Part shown: positions 26,136-35,108 of the stretch, one piece after another
Layout: each line of letters opens with the position of its first letter
Numbering within the stretch: the stretch's first letter is position 1
Source of the DNA: Planctomycetota bacterium
Lineage (GTDB): Bacteria; Planctomycetota; Phycisphaerae; Phycisphaerales; UBA1924
Assembly: GCA_963204725.1 (NCBI GenBank)
Contig: CAUJHH010000045.1
Location: forward strand, 1 to 61,091
Length of the DNA: 61,091 bases
Reading direction: 5' to 3'
The notes under the pieces: model-generated
Seen by the model: only the letters and a program-made list of their open reading frames with translations
Database searches by the model: none
Told to the model about the DNA's origin: nothing
Translations under genes and position numbers: made by a program

Positions 26136-29100
26136 TTACCCCGCGATCACTTCTCCCGTGTCGAGCGCGGACCACACGTTGCCGGTCGGGTCGAAGCGAT
26201 AGAGGATGAGGGTCGGGTCGCCGGAGCGTGCCCTCGCGCCGACGCGGAGGATCGAGCCCCAGATCGAGCCGCCGATCGGGAAGCCGACCTCGCTCGACGA
26301 GGTCTCCTGCGTCACGTTGGTCGAGAGCCAGGTCGCAGAGGTGGGGTGGTAGCGTGTGGCGATGAGATCGTCGTCGGCGGTGGTCGAGAACACGTAGATG
26401 TTGCCATCGGCTGCGACGAAGCCCTGTGCGCCGGGCTGGAGGGTCGGGCCTCCGGACTCGTCCGAGAGGTTGCGGACGCGCCAGCGGTTGGGCTCGGGGG
26501 TGAGGCCGGGCTTCCACCAGTACTGCTGCAGATCGCCCGCGCCATCGACGCCGACGATGTTGAGGCCGCCGCCCGCGGAGACAAACGCGTCGATCTGTCC
26601 GACGAGCGCGGGGAGGGAGAAGCGCTGGGTCATGTTGAGGAACGACCAGTTGCCCTCTCCGAGCGCGGGGGACCACCAGTAGACGACGACGTCGCCGCTG
26701 GAGTTGACGCCGGCGAGGTTGAGCCCGTTCCACGACGTGACGTACGAGGTGAGGCCTCCGACGAGCGTGGGGCCGTTGATGCGCCGGGTGAGGTTCGCGA
26801 ACTGCCAGTCGGGGAGGCCGCCGGTGAACCAGTAGTTGATGGCGTTGCCCTTGGCGTCGACGCCTCCGATGTGGATGGAGCCCCACTTGGGCTGGTAGGT
26901 GGTGAGGTCGCCGGTGACGCCGGGGAAGTTGCGTTCCTGCGTGAGGTCGCGCGCGGTCCAGACGCCGTTGAGCAGATTGCCGGTGAAGAGCCAGAGGTGG
27001 CGGTTCTCATCGGTCGCGGCGAGGTAGGCGACATTCGTGTTGGTGCCGCGGACGTACGCGGTCATGTCGGTGATGCGCCCGATGAAGCGCGTGATCCGGG
27101 CGATGCTGATCTCCGTGGTCGCGCCGGTGACGTTGTGGACCTGCGTCGCGAAGGGGCGTCCGGCCTCGTCGAGCGCGAAGGTGAGCTGGCGCGGCCCGGC
27201 GCGAAGGCCGACGACGACTTGCGGCTGCTCGGGCGCCTTCGGGCGGGCCCTGAACTTCAGCACGAGGTCCTCGTTGAAGGCCGGGAGGGTGAGGGAGAGG
27301 TTGCCGACGCCGACGTACACCGCCTCGGTCACGGAGATCGGCCCGAGTTGGTTTGCATCCGGTGACCAGAACTCGACATCGACGACCATGTCGCGGTCGA
27401 GGCCCGCGACGGACAGCACGGCGTCGCCGACGGTGCCGGCGGAGTTGTTTCGATCGTGGAGGAGATAGACGATGCCCTGCGCGCCGTCGGAGACTCCCCA
27501 TGCGTGGACGGACTTGCCGGTCGGGCTGAACGCAGACACGCGTCCGGCGAGCGTGTTGTACGCGAAGTCGGCCCAGTCGATGGCGACGCCCGGGACTCCG
27601 ACATAGGAGGAGTCGGTGAAGGCACGGACCGAAGTCTGGATCCCTCGCATGATGTCCGAGAGGAGGAACCCGTTGTCGGCGAGCGTGGCCGAGGGCATGC
27701 GGAGCCCCGTCCCGACCTGTCCGCTCGCCAGCCCCGACCACATCATCACGCGATACACGCCGTTGTCGTCGTCGGCCGTGAAATCGGGCGAGTACGTCGG
27801 CGTTCCGCCCGGCCAGACCTCGCGCGTCGGTCCCCACTCGCCGTTGATCACGGGACGGCGCAGCTCGTCGCTGGAGATCCAGTACGCCGTCAGGTTGGCG
27901 TTGTCGAAGGCGGGCTTGACGAGAATGTCGTCGTGCGGGTTGTTGACGCCCTCTTCGTTGCCCATGGCATAGAGGTGGGGCGTGGCCGCGTCGAACGCGC
28001 GGTGGTTGAACGCGAGGCGCGCGACGGGGCCGCGCGGGTCGGGCGCAATCGTGGATTGGAGAACCAGGCGGCTCGGATCCTGCTGCTTGATGTAAGAGGC
28101 GAGCTCGCCAATGAAGATCGCGCGGCGTTGCATCTCGGGATCGCGCGAGGGGGTCGAGTCTCCCTCCGCGTTCTGCGTCCACATGGCGTCCCACTCGCTC
28201 ATGACCTCCCAGCCGATGGCGCGGTGCGCGTACGGGCTGGACTTGAGCCACTGGATCACCACGTCCATGCGGTTCTTGGCGATGTCGAGCGTCTCTGGCG
28301 TCTGGAAGAAGTTGTCGAGGTCGGTCAGCGGGCCACCCGCGGAGGTGTGCCACGGCGTCATCGTCTCGAAGGTCTCCGGCCAGAAGTAGGAGCCGAAGGG
28401 TGAGAAGATCAGGTGCATGTCGTGGCGCTCGGCGGCTTCGAGCAGCAGGAGCATGTGGTCGCGCATGTCGGGATTGAACGTGCCGCGCGGGTACTCGAGC
28501 CAGTACCATCCGTTTGGTCCGTCTGGGTTGTCCTCGTTGTGGATGTCCGACTGGAGCTCGAGATAGACGCGCATCGTGTTGATGCCCTGATCAGCGAGAT
28601 CGGCCATGTAGGCGTCGTAGGTTCCTTCTACGGGTGTGTTCTCGTAGAAGTTCTGGAAGATGTCGTTGGTCCGGTCCCACACGTCGCCCGGGTAGGTGCT
28701 GCGCCAGTACTTCCATGACGAGCCGATGTGGTCGCCGACCATGACGAACGGCGTGCCGTTCTCGAGCACAAACGTCCGACCCATCGGCGAGGGAACGACG
28801 CGCTCGCCGTTGCTCGGGTCCTGGGTCGCGGATTGGGTCGTGAACGAGAACGAGTTGGAGAGCGGCGCGGGATTGCCGAGCGCGTCGACTGCGCGAACCG
28901 CCACGTGATAGGTCGTTGAGGGAGAGAGCCCGATGAGACGGATGTCCTCGGTCTCGCCCGCGAGGCGCGGCACGTACGCGTTGTGGAAGACAGTCGCGCT
29001 GTCCCACGCGGCCTGCGACGTGATCGGGGTCGAGCTGTAGCGCACGAGGTAGCCGACGGGATGACCCGCGCCCCCGGTGGTGCCAGCGGGGGCGATGAAC

Positions 29101-30077
29101 TTCAGGTGCGCGCTGTAGCCGGTAACGGTGTCGGCGCTGAGCCCCGAGACCGCGCGGGGCGCCGAGGCGGCGTTGGCGTCGACGATCATGACCTCGGCGT
29201 AGTTGGTCGGACCTTTGAGCCCGGCCTGCGTGGAGGACGAAGAGGAGTGGACCCCCTGGAGGTGGTCGTCGATGATGCCCGGGAGCGTCCACTTGTCCGC
29301 GCCGCGCCGGTTCACATTGAGATCGCGAACGCCTCCGTCGTTGTCGAAGATGACGTCGAAGTTCATCGCGAACGTGAAGCCGTGCGCGGGCGCGGAGGTG
29401 CGTCCGAGCGAGGCCCAGGGGACGAAGATCTCGGTTGACCAGCCGATATCGCTATCGGAGTTGTCGTTCGGCGTGCCGTTGTACGCCGAGGCGTAGGCGA
29501 TGCCGTCGTCGAGGAGCGCGCCGAAGTTGACGCCGACGCCGCTGCCGAGCCCGTCGCCCTTGATCCACTTGTACCGCGTCACGATCTCGCCGTTCTCGGG
29601 CCCGTTCTGCGGGCCGAGCCCGACGCCGACCATGCGATCGGCATCCGCGAAGAAGGCGTCGCGCGACTTGTCCATGTCGAAGTAGAAGGAGACGGAGTCG
29701 TCCTGCTCGATCTCCCAGAATCGACCGACGCCGTCGCCCCGTCCGTCGATCCAGATCCACTCGTCGCTCACCTCGGCCGAGAGGTAGACCCCGGCGTTGT
29801 CGTAGAGCATGCGGATGGTCGCGCTGCTGTTCTCGCGATAGGCCTGGGCGCGGGTGATGGACATCGCGCTGCGCCACGCGGGATCGCTGAGATCGCCGTC
29901 GATCGTGATCGCGCCGGGGGAGCGGGTCATCGTCCAGAGGGGGTGATCGGTGGTGATCGGGTCCGCCGCGAGGAGCACGCGGGGCTCGAGCGTGTCGATC
30001 ACGGCTCCCGCGCTCGACGCGAGGTCGGCGGGGCGTGTCGTTCGTGGGCGACTGATCGATGAGGACCGACTGTGCAT
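26136..30077 (-). CDS. LEPR-XLL exported multidomain GH5-like glycosidase
   Basis: About 1313 residues from ATG 30077, chosen for GGGGAGA upstream and because it places the planctomycete LEPR-XLL motif (TLEPRVLLAADP) at residues 29-40. Then: a CBM9-like domain (about 45-300, DGDLSDPAWRSA), a fibronectin type III domain (about 305-415), a (beta/alpha)8 clan GH-A domain (about 425-860), a small beta domain, and about 340 C-terminal residues of propeller-like repeats of about 55 residues with WxxxNLT and YWWSP signatures. Candidate catalytic Glu residues are 628 (EVMSEWD) and 747 (INGEWGP). Domain order suggests a cell-surface enzyme acting on polysaccharide, with two carbohydrate-binding ends. 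Family GH5 or a close relative is inferred from motifs. It ends 15 bases from the convergent propeller gene. Confidence 0.8.
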   Translation of the reverse strand: MHSRSSSISRPRTTRPADLASSAGAVIDTLEPRVLLAADPITTDHPLWTMTRSPGAITIDGDLSDPAWRSAMSITRAQAYRENSSATIRMLYDNAGVYLSAEVSDEWIWIDGRGDGVGRFWEIEQDDSVSFYFDMDKSRDAFFADADRMVGVGLGPQNGPENGEIVTRYKWIKGDGLGSGVGVNFGALLDDGIAYASAYNGTPNDNSDSDIGWSTEIFVPWASLGRTSAPAHGFTFAMNFDVIFDNDGGVRDLNVNRRGADKWTLPGIIDDHLQGVHSSSSSTQAGLKGPTNYAEVMIVDANAASAPRAVSGLSADTVTGYSAHLKFIAPAGTTGGAGHPVGYLVRYSSTPITSQAAWDSATVFHNAYVPRLAGETEDIRLIGLSPSTTYHVAVRAVDALGNPAPLSNSFSFTTQSATQDPSNGERVVPSPMGRTFVLENGTPFVMVGDHIGSSWKYWRSTYPGDVWDRTNDIFQNFYENTPVEGTYDAYMADLADQGINTMRVYLELQSDIHNEDNPDGPNGWYWLEYPRGTFNPDMRDHMLLLLEAAERHDMHLIFSPFGSYFWPETFETMTPWHTSAGGPLTDLDNFFQTPETLDIAKNRMDVVIQWLKSSPYAHRAIGWEVMSEWDAMWTQNAEGDSTPSRDPEMQRRAIFIGELASYIKQQDPSRLVLQSTIAPDPRGPVARLAFNHRAFDAATPHLYAMGNEEGVNNPHDDILVKPAFDNANLTAYWISSDELRRPVINGEWGPTREVWPGGTPTYSPDFTADDDNGVYRVMMWSGLASGQVGTGLRMPSATLADNGFLLSDIMRGIQTSVRAFTDSSYVGVPGVAIDWADFAYNTLAGRVSAFSPTGKSVHAWGVSDGAQGIVYLLHDRNNSAGTVGDAVLSVAGLDRDMVVDVEFWSPDANQLGPISVTEAVYVGVGNLSLTLPAFNEDLVLKFRARPKAPEQPQVVVGLRAGPRQLTFALDEAGRPFATQVHNVTGATTEISIARITRFIGRITDMTAYVRGTNTNVAYLAATDENRHLWLFTGNLLNGVWTARDLTQERNFPGVTGDLTTYQPKWGSIHIGGVDAKGNAINYWFTGGLPDWQFANLTRRINGPTLVGGLTSYVTSWNGLNLAGVNSSGDVVVYWWSPALGEGNWSFLNMTQRFSLPALVGQIDAFVSAGGGLNIVGVDGAGDLQQYWWKPGLTPEPNRWRVRNLSDESGGPTLQPGAQGFVAADGNIYVFSTTADDDLIATRYHPTSATWLSTNVTQETSSSEVGFPIGGSIWGSILRVGARARSGDPTLILYRFDPTGNVWSALDTGEVIAG

Positions 30078-30276
30078 CACGTTCTCCCCTGGGCGTTGTG
30101 GCCCGACTCGATAATGTCGGCGCGATCCGCAACGCGGAACGACAGAAATTCTGATCGCGAGGTGGGGTCGCACCGCCGCACGTCGCAGACTTCTTCCACG
30201 CCTCCCAGACGCGCGAGCGCACATCCGAGAAACGCGGAACTGCACCCGAATCCCTTGGAATAAGACCAGACTTTAC

Positions 30277-30312
30277 CGGATCCGCGCGCGGATCCGAACC
30301 GGACAGGGTCCG
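30277..30312 (-). terminator. perfect 20-bp palindrome plus small hairpin after uvrC
   Basis: CGGATCCGCGCGCGGATCCG (30277-30296) is a perfect palindrome, followed by CGGAC-AGG-GTCCG (30300-30312). They lie 53-88 bases past the uvrC stop and about 200 bases ahead of the LEPR-XLL gene. Terminator, or an operator for the downstream gene. Confidence 0.4.
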
Positions 30313-30364
30313 AATCGCCCGAGAATGAAGCGATCGCCCCGCTCCCTCGTCGGCAAGGGTCCGA

Positions 30365-31801
30365 TCACTCCTCGTCGAGGGCCTTTTTCCGGCGCAGCAC
30401 GTGGTGGTAGTGCTGCGCGAATCGATGCGCCTCGTCGCGGATCTGCTGGCAGAGCCGGAGCCCGAGGTTCTCCCGTCCGAGACGCACCGGCTCGGTCCTC
30501 GCCTGGATGTAGATGAGCTCTTCCTTCTTGGCCAGGGAGATGACCATGGGCGGCTTGACATCCAACTGCTCGAACGCCCCCATCGCGGCGTGCAACTGGC
30601 CGAGACCACCGTCGATCAGGATCACTTCCGGGTACAGCTCCTGGCCCGCGCCCGCCTCGCGATACCGGCGGCTCACAACCTCCCGGATCGACGAATAGTC
30701 GTCGTTGGTCACGGACTTGATGCGGAACCGTCGGTACTGGCTCTTGAGCGGCTTGCCATCGACGAAGCAGACCTTTGAGCCGACCGTCTCACCCCCTTGC
30801 AGGTGCGCGATGTCGATCCCCTCGATGCAGCGGATCGGATCATCGAGCCCGAGGGTCTTCTGGAGCGAGGCCAAGGCCTTCCTCGGATCGATGCGCTCGA
30901 TCTCCGTCTCGGGCTGCCAACCCTCCGATCGGTCGGCGCGCTCGTCGAGGCGCTCTATGGCGCGGATCTGGTCGCGGAGCACGGCGGCTCGCTCGAAGTT
31001 CAGCGCGCCGGACTCGCGCTCCATCTCCTGCCTCATCTCGCGGAGCATCACGCTCCGCTTCGAGCCGAGGAAGCGGACGAGGTGGTCGGTGTCGACGCGG
31101 TACGCGTCCTTCGTGATCTTGGCGGCGCAGGGCGCGGTGCACTGGTTGATCGCGTAGAGCAGGCACGGGCGGAAGTAGCGGTTCTTCTCGTTGCCGTCGA
31201 TGATGTCCAGCCGACAGGTGCGGAACTTAAAGACCCGCTGCAGGATCTGAACGGCCTCGCGCAGGGCGCCGACGTTTGTGAAGGGGCCATAGATCTTCGC
31301 GCCGCGCATCTCGGGGGCCACCGAGCCGTCGTCCTCGATTCCGGCGGGGTTGCGGGTGATGAAGACGCGAGGGAAGTCCTCGCGCTGGGTCACGACCAGA
31401 TAGGGAAAGGTCTTGTCGTCGGTCAGGCGCGCGTTGAAGCGCGGCTGGATGTCCTTGATCAGGCGGTTCTCGGCGAGCAGAGCCTCCCACTCGCCCTCGC
31501 AAGGGAGGATCTCAAAGTCGTGGACCACATCAAGGAGCGGGTGCTTCTTCGGACCAAGGTCAGCGGACGGAATGAAGTACGACGAGACGCGATCGGGGAG
31601 TCGGAGCGCCTTGCCGACATAGAGCACCACGCCCGTGTGGTCCTTCATCAGGTAGACGCCGGGGATCTCGGGCAGGGCACGGGCCTTCTTGAGCAGGCGG
31701 CTCAGGCGCGCATCGCGATCCTCGCTCCCCCATGGGGGTGGGGCATCCGAGGGCAGGAAGCCGTCGGCATCGAGGGGAGATGGAATCGGATCATCGGGCA
31801 C
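30365..31801 (-). CDS. uvrC: excinuclease ABC subunit C, lacking the C-terminal HhH domain
   Basis: About 478 residues from a GTG at 31801 (the frame is open farther upstream but without family similarity). Order: GIY-YIG nuclease (PGVYLM ... LYVGKALRLPDRVSSYF, about 47-125), Cys-containing linker, a UVR helical segment (LREMRQEMERESGALNFERAAVLRDQI) and the RNase H-like second nuclease (CIEGIDIAHLQGGETVGSKV ... VILIDGGLGQLHAA ... RDEAHRFAQHYH). The protein stops about ten residues after RDEAHRFA, where typical UvrC continues for about 60 residues with tandem helix-hairpin-helix DNA-binding motifs. It makes the dual incisions in nucleotide excision repair with UvrAB. Confidence 0.9.
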   Translation of the reverse strand: MPDDPIPSPLDADGFLPSDAPPPWGSEDRDARLSRLLKKARALPEIPGVYLMKDHTGVVLYVGKALRLPDRVSSYFIPSADLGPKKHPLLDVVHDFEILPCEGEWEALLAENRLIKDIQPRFNARLTDDKTFPYLVVTQREDFPRVFITRNPAGIEDDGSVAPEMRGAKIYGPFTNVGALREAVQILQRVFKFRTCRLDIIDGNEKNRYFRPCLLYAINQCTAPCAAKITKDAYRVDTDHLVRFLGSKRSVMLREMRQEMERESGALNFERAAVLRDQIRAIERLDERADRSEGWQPETEIERIDPRKALASLQKTLGLDDPIRCIEGIDIAHLQGGETVGSKVCFVDGKPLKSQYRRFRIKSVTNDDYSSIREVVSRRYREAGAGQELYPEVILIDGGLGQLHAAMGAFEQLDVKPPMVISLAKKEELIYIQARTEPVRLGRENLGLRLCQQIRDEAHRFAQHYHHVLRRKKALDEE

Positions 31802-31984
31802 GGGTGATTGTTCGCGGGGCGCGGACGCAACGCGGAGGGCCTCAACGAGTCTGTATCGCAGGTCATCGCGGCAGACCGCGCCGCCGCCTCTACCCCAGCC
31901 CCGCGACAGGCCCGCTCCTCGCCGGTATCTTGGTATCCCCGGAGCCGCCCGCTTTGGCGCCCTATCTGACCGCAGGAGCCATCG

Positions 31985-33769
31985 ATGCATCGCCTGAATC
32001 GCTCTCGCACCGCCCGGCACATCGCTTCCGCACTGATCGCTCTCGGCTTGGCGACCGGCGCCCTCGCCGCGCCCCCAGCCTTTGACGACAACGACTCCAT
32101 GCGGACTTTCATCGAGAAGTACAGCGCGGACGAGCGGGCGATCGGTGTGTTCTATGACGCCGCGTGGTCCGAGGTGGCGATGGCCAGGCGCGAGGCCCTG
32201 ATCGCGGAGGGGCACGCGAAGCTCGCGGCGGTCAACCACGGCGACCTCGGGCGCAGCGGCAGAGTCGACTACCTGCTCATGCGGACCAAGCTCGAATCCG
32301 ACATGAACGAGATCGAGCAGCAGCGCCGCCAGTGGGACCAGATGCGTGAGATCCTCCCTTTCCGCGACGCAATCGTGTCGCTGGAGGAGCAGCGGTCGCG
32401 CCTGGAGGGTGTGGATGCGGAGGAGGCGGCGTCATTCCTCGCCGGATTCAAGCAGCAGATCAAGGAAACGAGAGGGCGGATCGAGGAGGGGAAGAAGCCG
32501 GCGGACCAGCGGAAAGCCGCGGGCGCGGATGGTGGATCGCCGATCGAGGTCTCGCCCGTGGTCGCCAAGCGTGCGGCACGCGCGGTCGATGAGCTCCGCT
32601 CGACGCTCCGCCAGTGGAACGAGTACTTCGCGCAGTACATCCCCGAGTTCGACTGGTGGGTGAGCGCGCCCTACGCCGAGGCCCAGCGCGAGCTGGATCA
32701 GTATGCGAAGTTCCTGCGTGAGAACATCGCCGGCATCAAGGGCCAGCCCGAAGACCCGCTCATTGGCGACCCCATCGGACGCGAGAAGCTCGTCCAAGAC
32801 CTCGCCACCGAGTGGATCGACTACACGCCGGAAGAGATCGTCGCCATCGGCGAGCGAGAGTTCGCGTGGTGCGAGGCCGAGATGAAGAAGGCCGCGAGCG
32901 AGCTCGGATACGACAACTGGCGCGACGGGCTGGAGCACGTGAAGAAGCTGCACGTCGGCCCCGGCGAGCAGGCCGCGCTCACGACCGAGCTTACGCGCGA
33001 GGCGATCGAGTTTGTGACCTCACGCGACATGCTCACCGTTCCCGACCTCGCCAACGAGATCTGGCGCCAGACCATGCTCTCCGCCGACAGCCAGCGCACG
33101 CTCCCCTTCGCCGCGTACGGGCCGCAGGCCTTCCTTATCGCGTACCCAACCAGCGGCATGGCCCACGACGACAAGCTCATGTCGATGCGCGGCAACAACC
33201 GCTACTTCATGCGCATCGTTGCTCCCCACGAGCTCATCCCCGGCCACCACCTCCAGTCCTTCTTCGCGCAGCGCGAGCGCACCTACCGGCGCACCTTCGG
33301 CACGCCATTCCTCGTCGAGGGGTGGGCCCTCTACTGGGAGATGACGCTCTGGGACGCGGGCTATGGCGCGACACCCGAGCAGCGCATCGGCATGCTCTTC
33401 TGGCGCATGCACCGCGCCGCACGGATCATCGTCTCGATGAAGTTCCAGCTCGGCGAGATGCAGCCAGAGGAGATGATCGACTTCCTCGTCGATCGGGTCG
33501 GGCACGAGCGTCTGACCGCGACGAGCGAGGTCCGACGCTTCATAGGGGGCGACTACGGCCCGCTCTACCAGATCGCCTACATGATCGGCGGCCTGCAGTT
33601 CCGGGCCCTGCGTAAGGAGTGCGTCGACTCCGGACTCATGACCGAGAAGGAGTTCCACGACTCCATCCTGAAGTGCGGCGCGATCCCCGTCGAACTCATC
33701 CGCGCCGAGCTCCTGAACCAGAAGCTGGGCCCGGAGGGACGTACGAGCTGGAAGTGGGACGCGAGGTAG
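31985..33769 (+). CDS. DUF885 family exported zinc metalloprotein
   Basis: A 594-residue protein with a signal peptide (residues 1-29, ALIALGLATGALA). The C-terminal half has the DUF885 metal site: APHELIPGHHLQ (HExxxGHH, near residues 412-422) and, about 25 residues later, FLVEGWALYWEMTLW with the downstream Glu ligand. The N-terminal half is helical, as in the family. DUF885 proteins are thought to be gluzincin-like peptidases but few have been tested; location would be the periplasm. It is divergent from uvrC (183 bases), with no sign of functional coupling. Confidence 0.9.
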   Translation: MHRLNRSRTARHIASALIALGLATGALAAPPAFDDNDSMRTFIEKYSADERAIGVFYDAAWSEVAMARREALIAEGHAKLAAVNHGDLGRSGRVDYLLMRTKLESDMNEIEQQRRQWDQMREILPFRDAIVSLEEQRSRLEGVDAEEAASFLAGFKQQIKETRGRIEEGKKPADQRKAAGADGGSPIEVSPVVAKRAARAVDELRSTLRQWNEYFAQYIPEFDWWVSAPYAEAQRELDQYAKFLRENIAGIKGQPEDPLIGDPIGREKLVQDLATEWIDYTPEEIVAIGEREFAWCEAEMKKAASELGYDNWRDGLEHVKKLHVGPGEQAALTTELTREAIEFVTSRDMLTVPDLANEIWRQTMLSADSQRTLPFAAYGPQAFLIAYPTSGMAHDDKLMSMRGNNRYFMRIVAPHELIPGHHLQSFFAQRERTYRRTFGTPFLVEGWALYWEMTLWDAGYGATPEQRIGMLFWRMHRAARIIVSMKFQLGEMQPEEMIDFLVDRVGHERLTATSEVRRFIGGDYGPLYQIAYMIGGLQFRALRKECVDSGLMTEKEFHDSILKCGAIPVELIRAELLNQKLGPEGRTSWKWDAR

Positions 33770-33805
33770 CGAGAAACGAGCAAGGCCCATCACACGATCG
33801 ATGGG

Positions 33806-34201
33806 TTAGGGCGCAGTCGCGGCCCGGGCCTCGTCGAGAAACTCAACCCCGCGCCGGAGGTGGGGGATCACGATCGAGCCGCCCACGATGAGCGCGACGT
33901 CGAACGACTCCCAGAGTTCTTCGTCCGTGACACCGATCTTGACGCACTGGTCGATGTGGTAGGCGATGCAGTCGTCGCAGCGCAAGACCATGGAGGCCAC
34001 GAGCCCGAGGAGCTCCTTGGTCTTGAGGGGCAGCGCACCGTCCTGATAGGTCTGGTGGTCGAGCGAGAAAAAGCGCTTGGTGACGAGCGAGGCGCCGGCG
34101 CGGGGCTTCCCGTCTGGGCCGACGCCCCGCGCGCCCTCGTCGCCCGTGATACGGGCGTTCATGCGCGTGCGGTACTGCTGGAACTGGTCGTAGCGGCTCA
34201 T
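33806..34201 (-). CDS. carboxymuconolactone decarboxylase / AhpD-like protein
   Basis: About 131 residues from ATG 34201. The core motif CDDCIAYHIDQC supplies the CxxC...H of the AhpD-like alkylhydroperoxidase group (Cys75 and Cys78), and PLKTKELLGLVASMVLR precedes it as in the family. These helical proteins either reduce peroxides through the Cys pair or decarboxylate lactones; the CxxCxxxH form favours the peroxidase type. It lies 71 bases after the His-rich PEP-CTERM gene in the same direction and may share its transcript. Confidence 0.88.
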   Translation of the reverse strand: MSRYDQFQQYRTRMNARITGDEGARGVGPDGKPRAGASLVTKRFFSLDHQTYQDGALPLKTKELLGLVASMVLRCDDCIAYHIDQCVKIGVTDEELWESFDVALIVGGSIVIPHLRRGVEFLDEARAATAP

Positions 34202-34272
34202 AGAAACAGCGTATCCGAACGCGGTGCGCTCGGATACGCTGGAAGTGACAGGATTGAGATCGGGCACTCCGC

Positions 34273-34893
34273 TCAGCGCCGGCGGCGTCCGGCCAGCAGG
34301 CCGGCCGCTCCGAGCGCCAGCATCGAGCCCGGCGCGGGGACCATCTTCAGCGACATCGTGTAGACCTGGCTGTCCTCGTGGATGCCCGCGGCGTCGGTGA
34401 TATAAAAGTCCGCGGTCCAGACTCCCGCGCCGGCGTCGAAGCCGGGTGCCGACGGATCGAGGTTCCAGATGATGGCGCGGTCGAAGTTGGTGCCGCCCGT
34501 GCCGACCACGAAGGTCGCGCCCGGGGCTTCCATGTGATTCGAGAGGTCGAAGGGGTCATAGGCGGAGACGCCCGCGTCGAAGCGGGTGAAGACGGCGCGG
34601 ATCTTGGAGCCCTCGGCAATGGTGGCGATCCCGTCGTGATAGTGGGGGTCGTTCGGATCGGCGATGATCTCTTCGAACGAGAGCATGTCGGTGGAGAGTC
34701 CGGGGAGCCCGAACATCGGGTCGTGCATCGTGTGGGCGATTGAGAACTCGAACTCGATCTCGAGGATGTTGCCGTGCCCGCCGCCCGAGTGCTCGTGTCC
34801 GAGGGAGATCAGGTACCCGTGATCGTGGGCCTGGGCGGCGCCCGCAAAGAGGGCGAGCGAGGCGATCGTGACGCAGGATCGAGTCATGGGCAT
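34273..34893 (-). CDS. His-rich PEP-CTERM-like exported protein
   Basis: A 206-residue protein: signal peptide at 1-22 (SLALFAGAAQA), then a His-rich start (HDHGYLISLGHEHSGGGHG) and a beta-rich domain with more His/Asp (PNDPHYHDG). The tail VPAPGSMLALGAAGLLAGRRRR is a textbook planctomycete VPAPG-type sorting signal. The His clusters suggest metal binding at the cell surface, similar in style to the all3515-like PEP-CTERM group, but I cannot confirm that family or any Zur control. The AhpD-like gene follows at 71 bases. Confidence 0.82.
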   Translation of the reverse strand: MPMTRSCVTIASLALFAGAAQAHDHGYLISLGHEHSGGGHGNILEIEFEFSIAHTMHDPMFGLPGLSTDMLSFEEIIADPNDPHYHDGIATIAEGSKIRAVFTRFDAGVSAYDPFDLSNHMEAPGATFVVGTGGTNFDRAIIWNLDPSAPGFDAGAGVWTADFYITDAAGIHEDSQVYTMSLKMVPAPGSMLALGAAGLLAGRRRR

Positions 34894-35108
34894 CGAAGTG
34901 GCTCCGGTGTCGTTGATGCCCGATTTGGGCGTGGTGTGGGTGAGTTCTCGGACGTGATAGCGACCGCGCTCTTTGGACGGCCCGCCGATCTACCATGCAC
35001 CACAACCGCCCACGGGGCAACCGGATAGGCCTCAATATCAGTACAAGCCGCCGCCCGATCCGCCGGAGCCAGTCTCCAGACGCCCGCAATCGGGCCCGAT
35101 AGCTCGCC

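Noticed and set aside
34894..35108. FMN riboswitch ahead of ribBA
   Set aside because: The conserved AGGGCGGGGTGAAA-type core and the remaining helices of the RFN element are not present.
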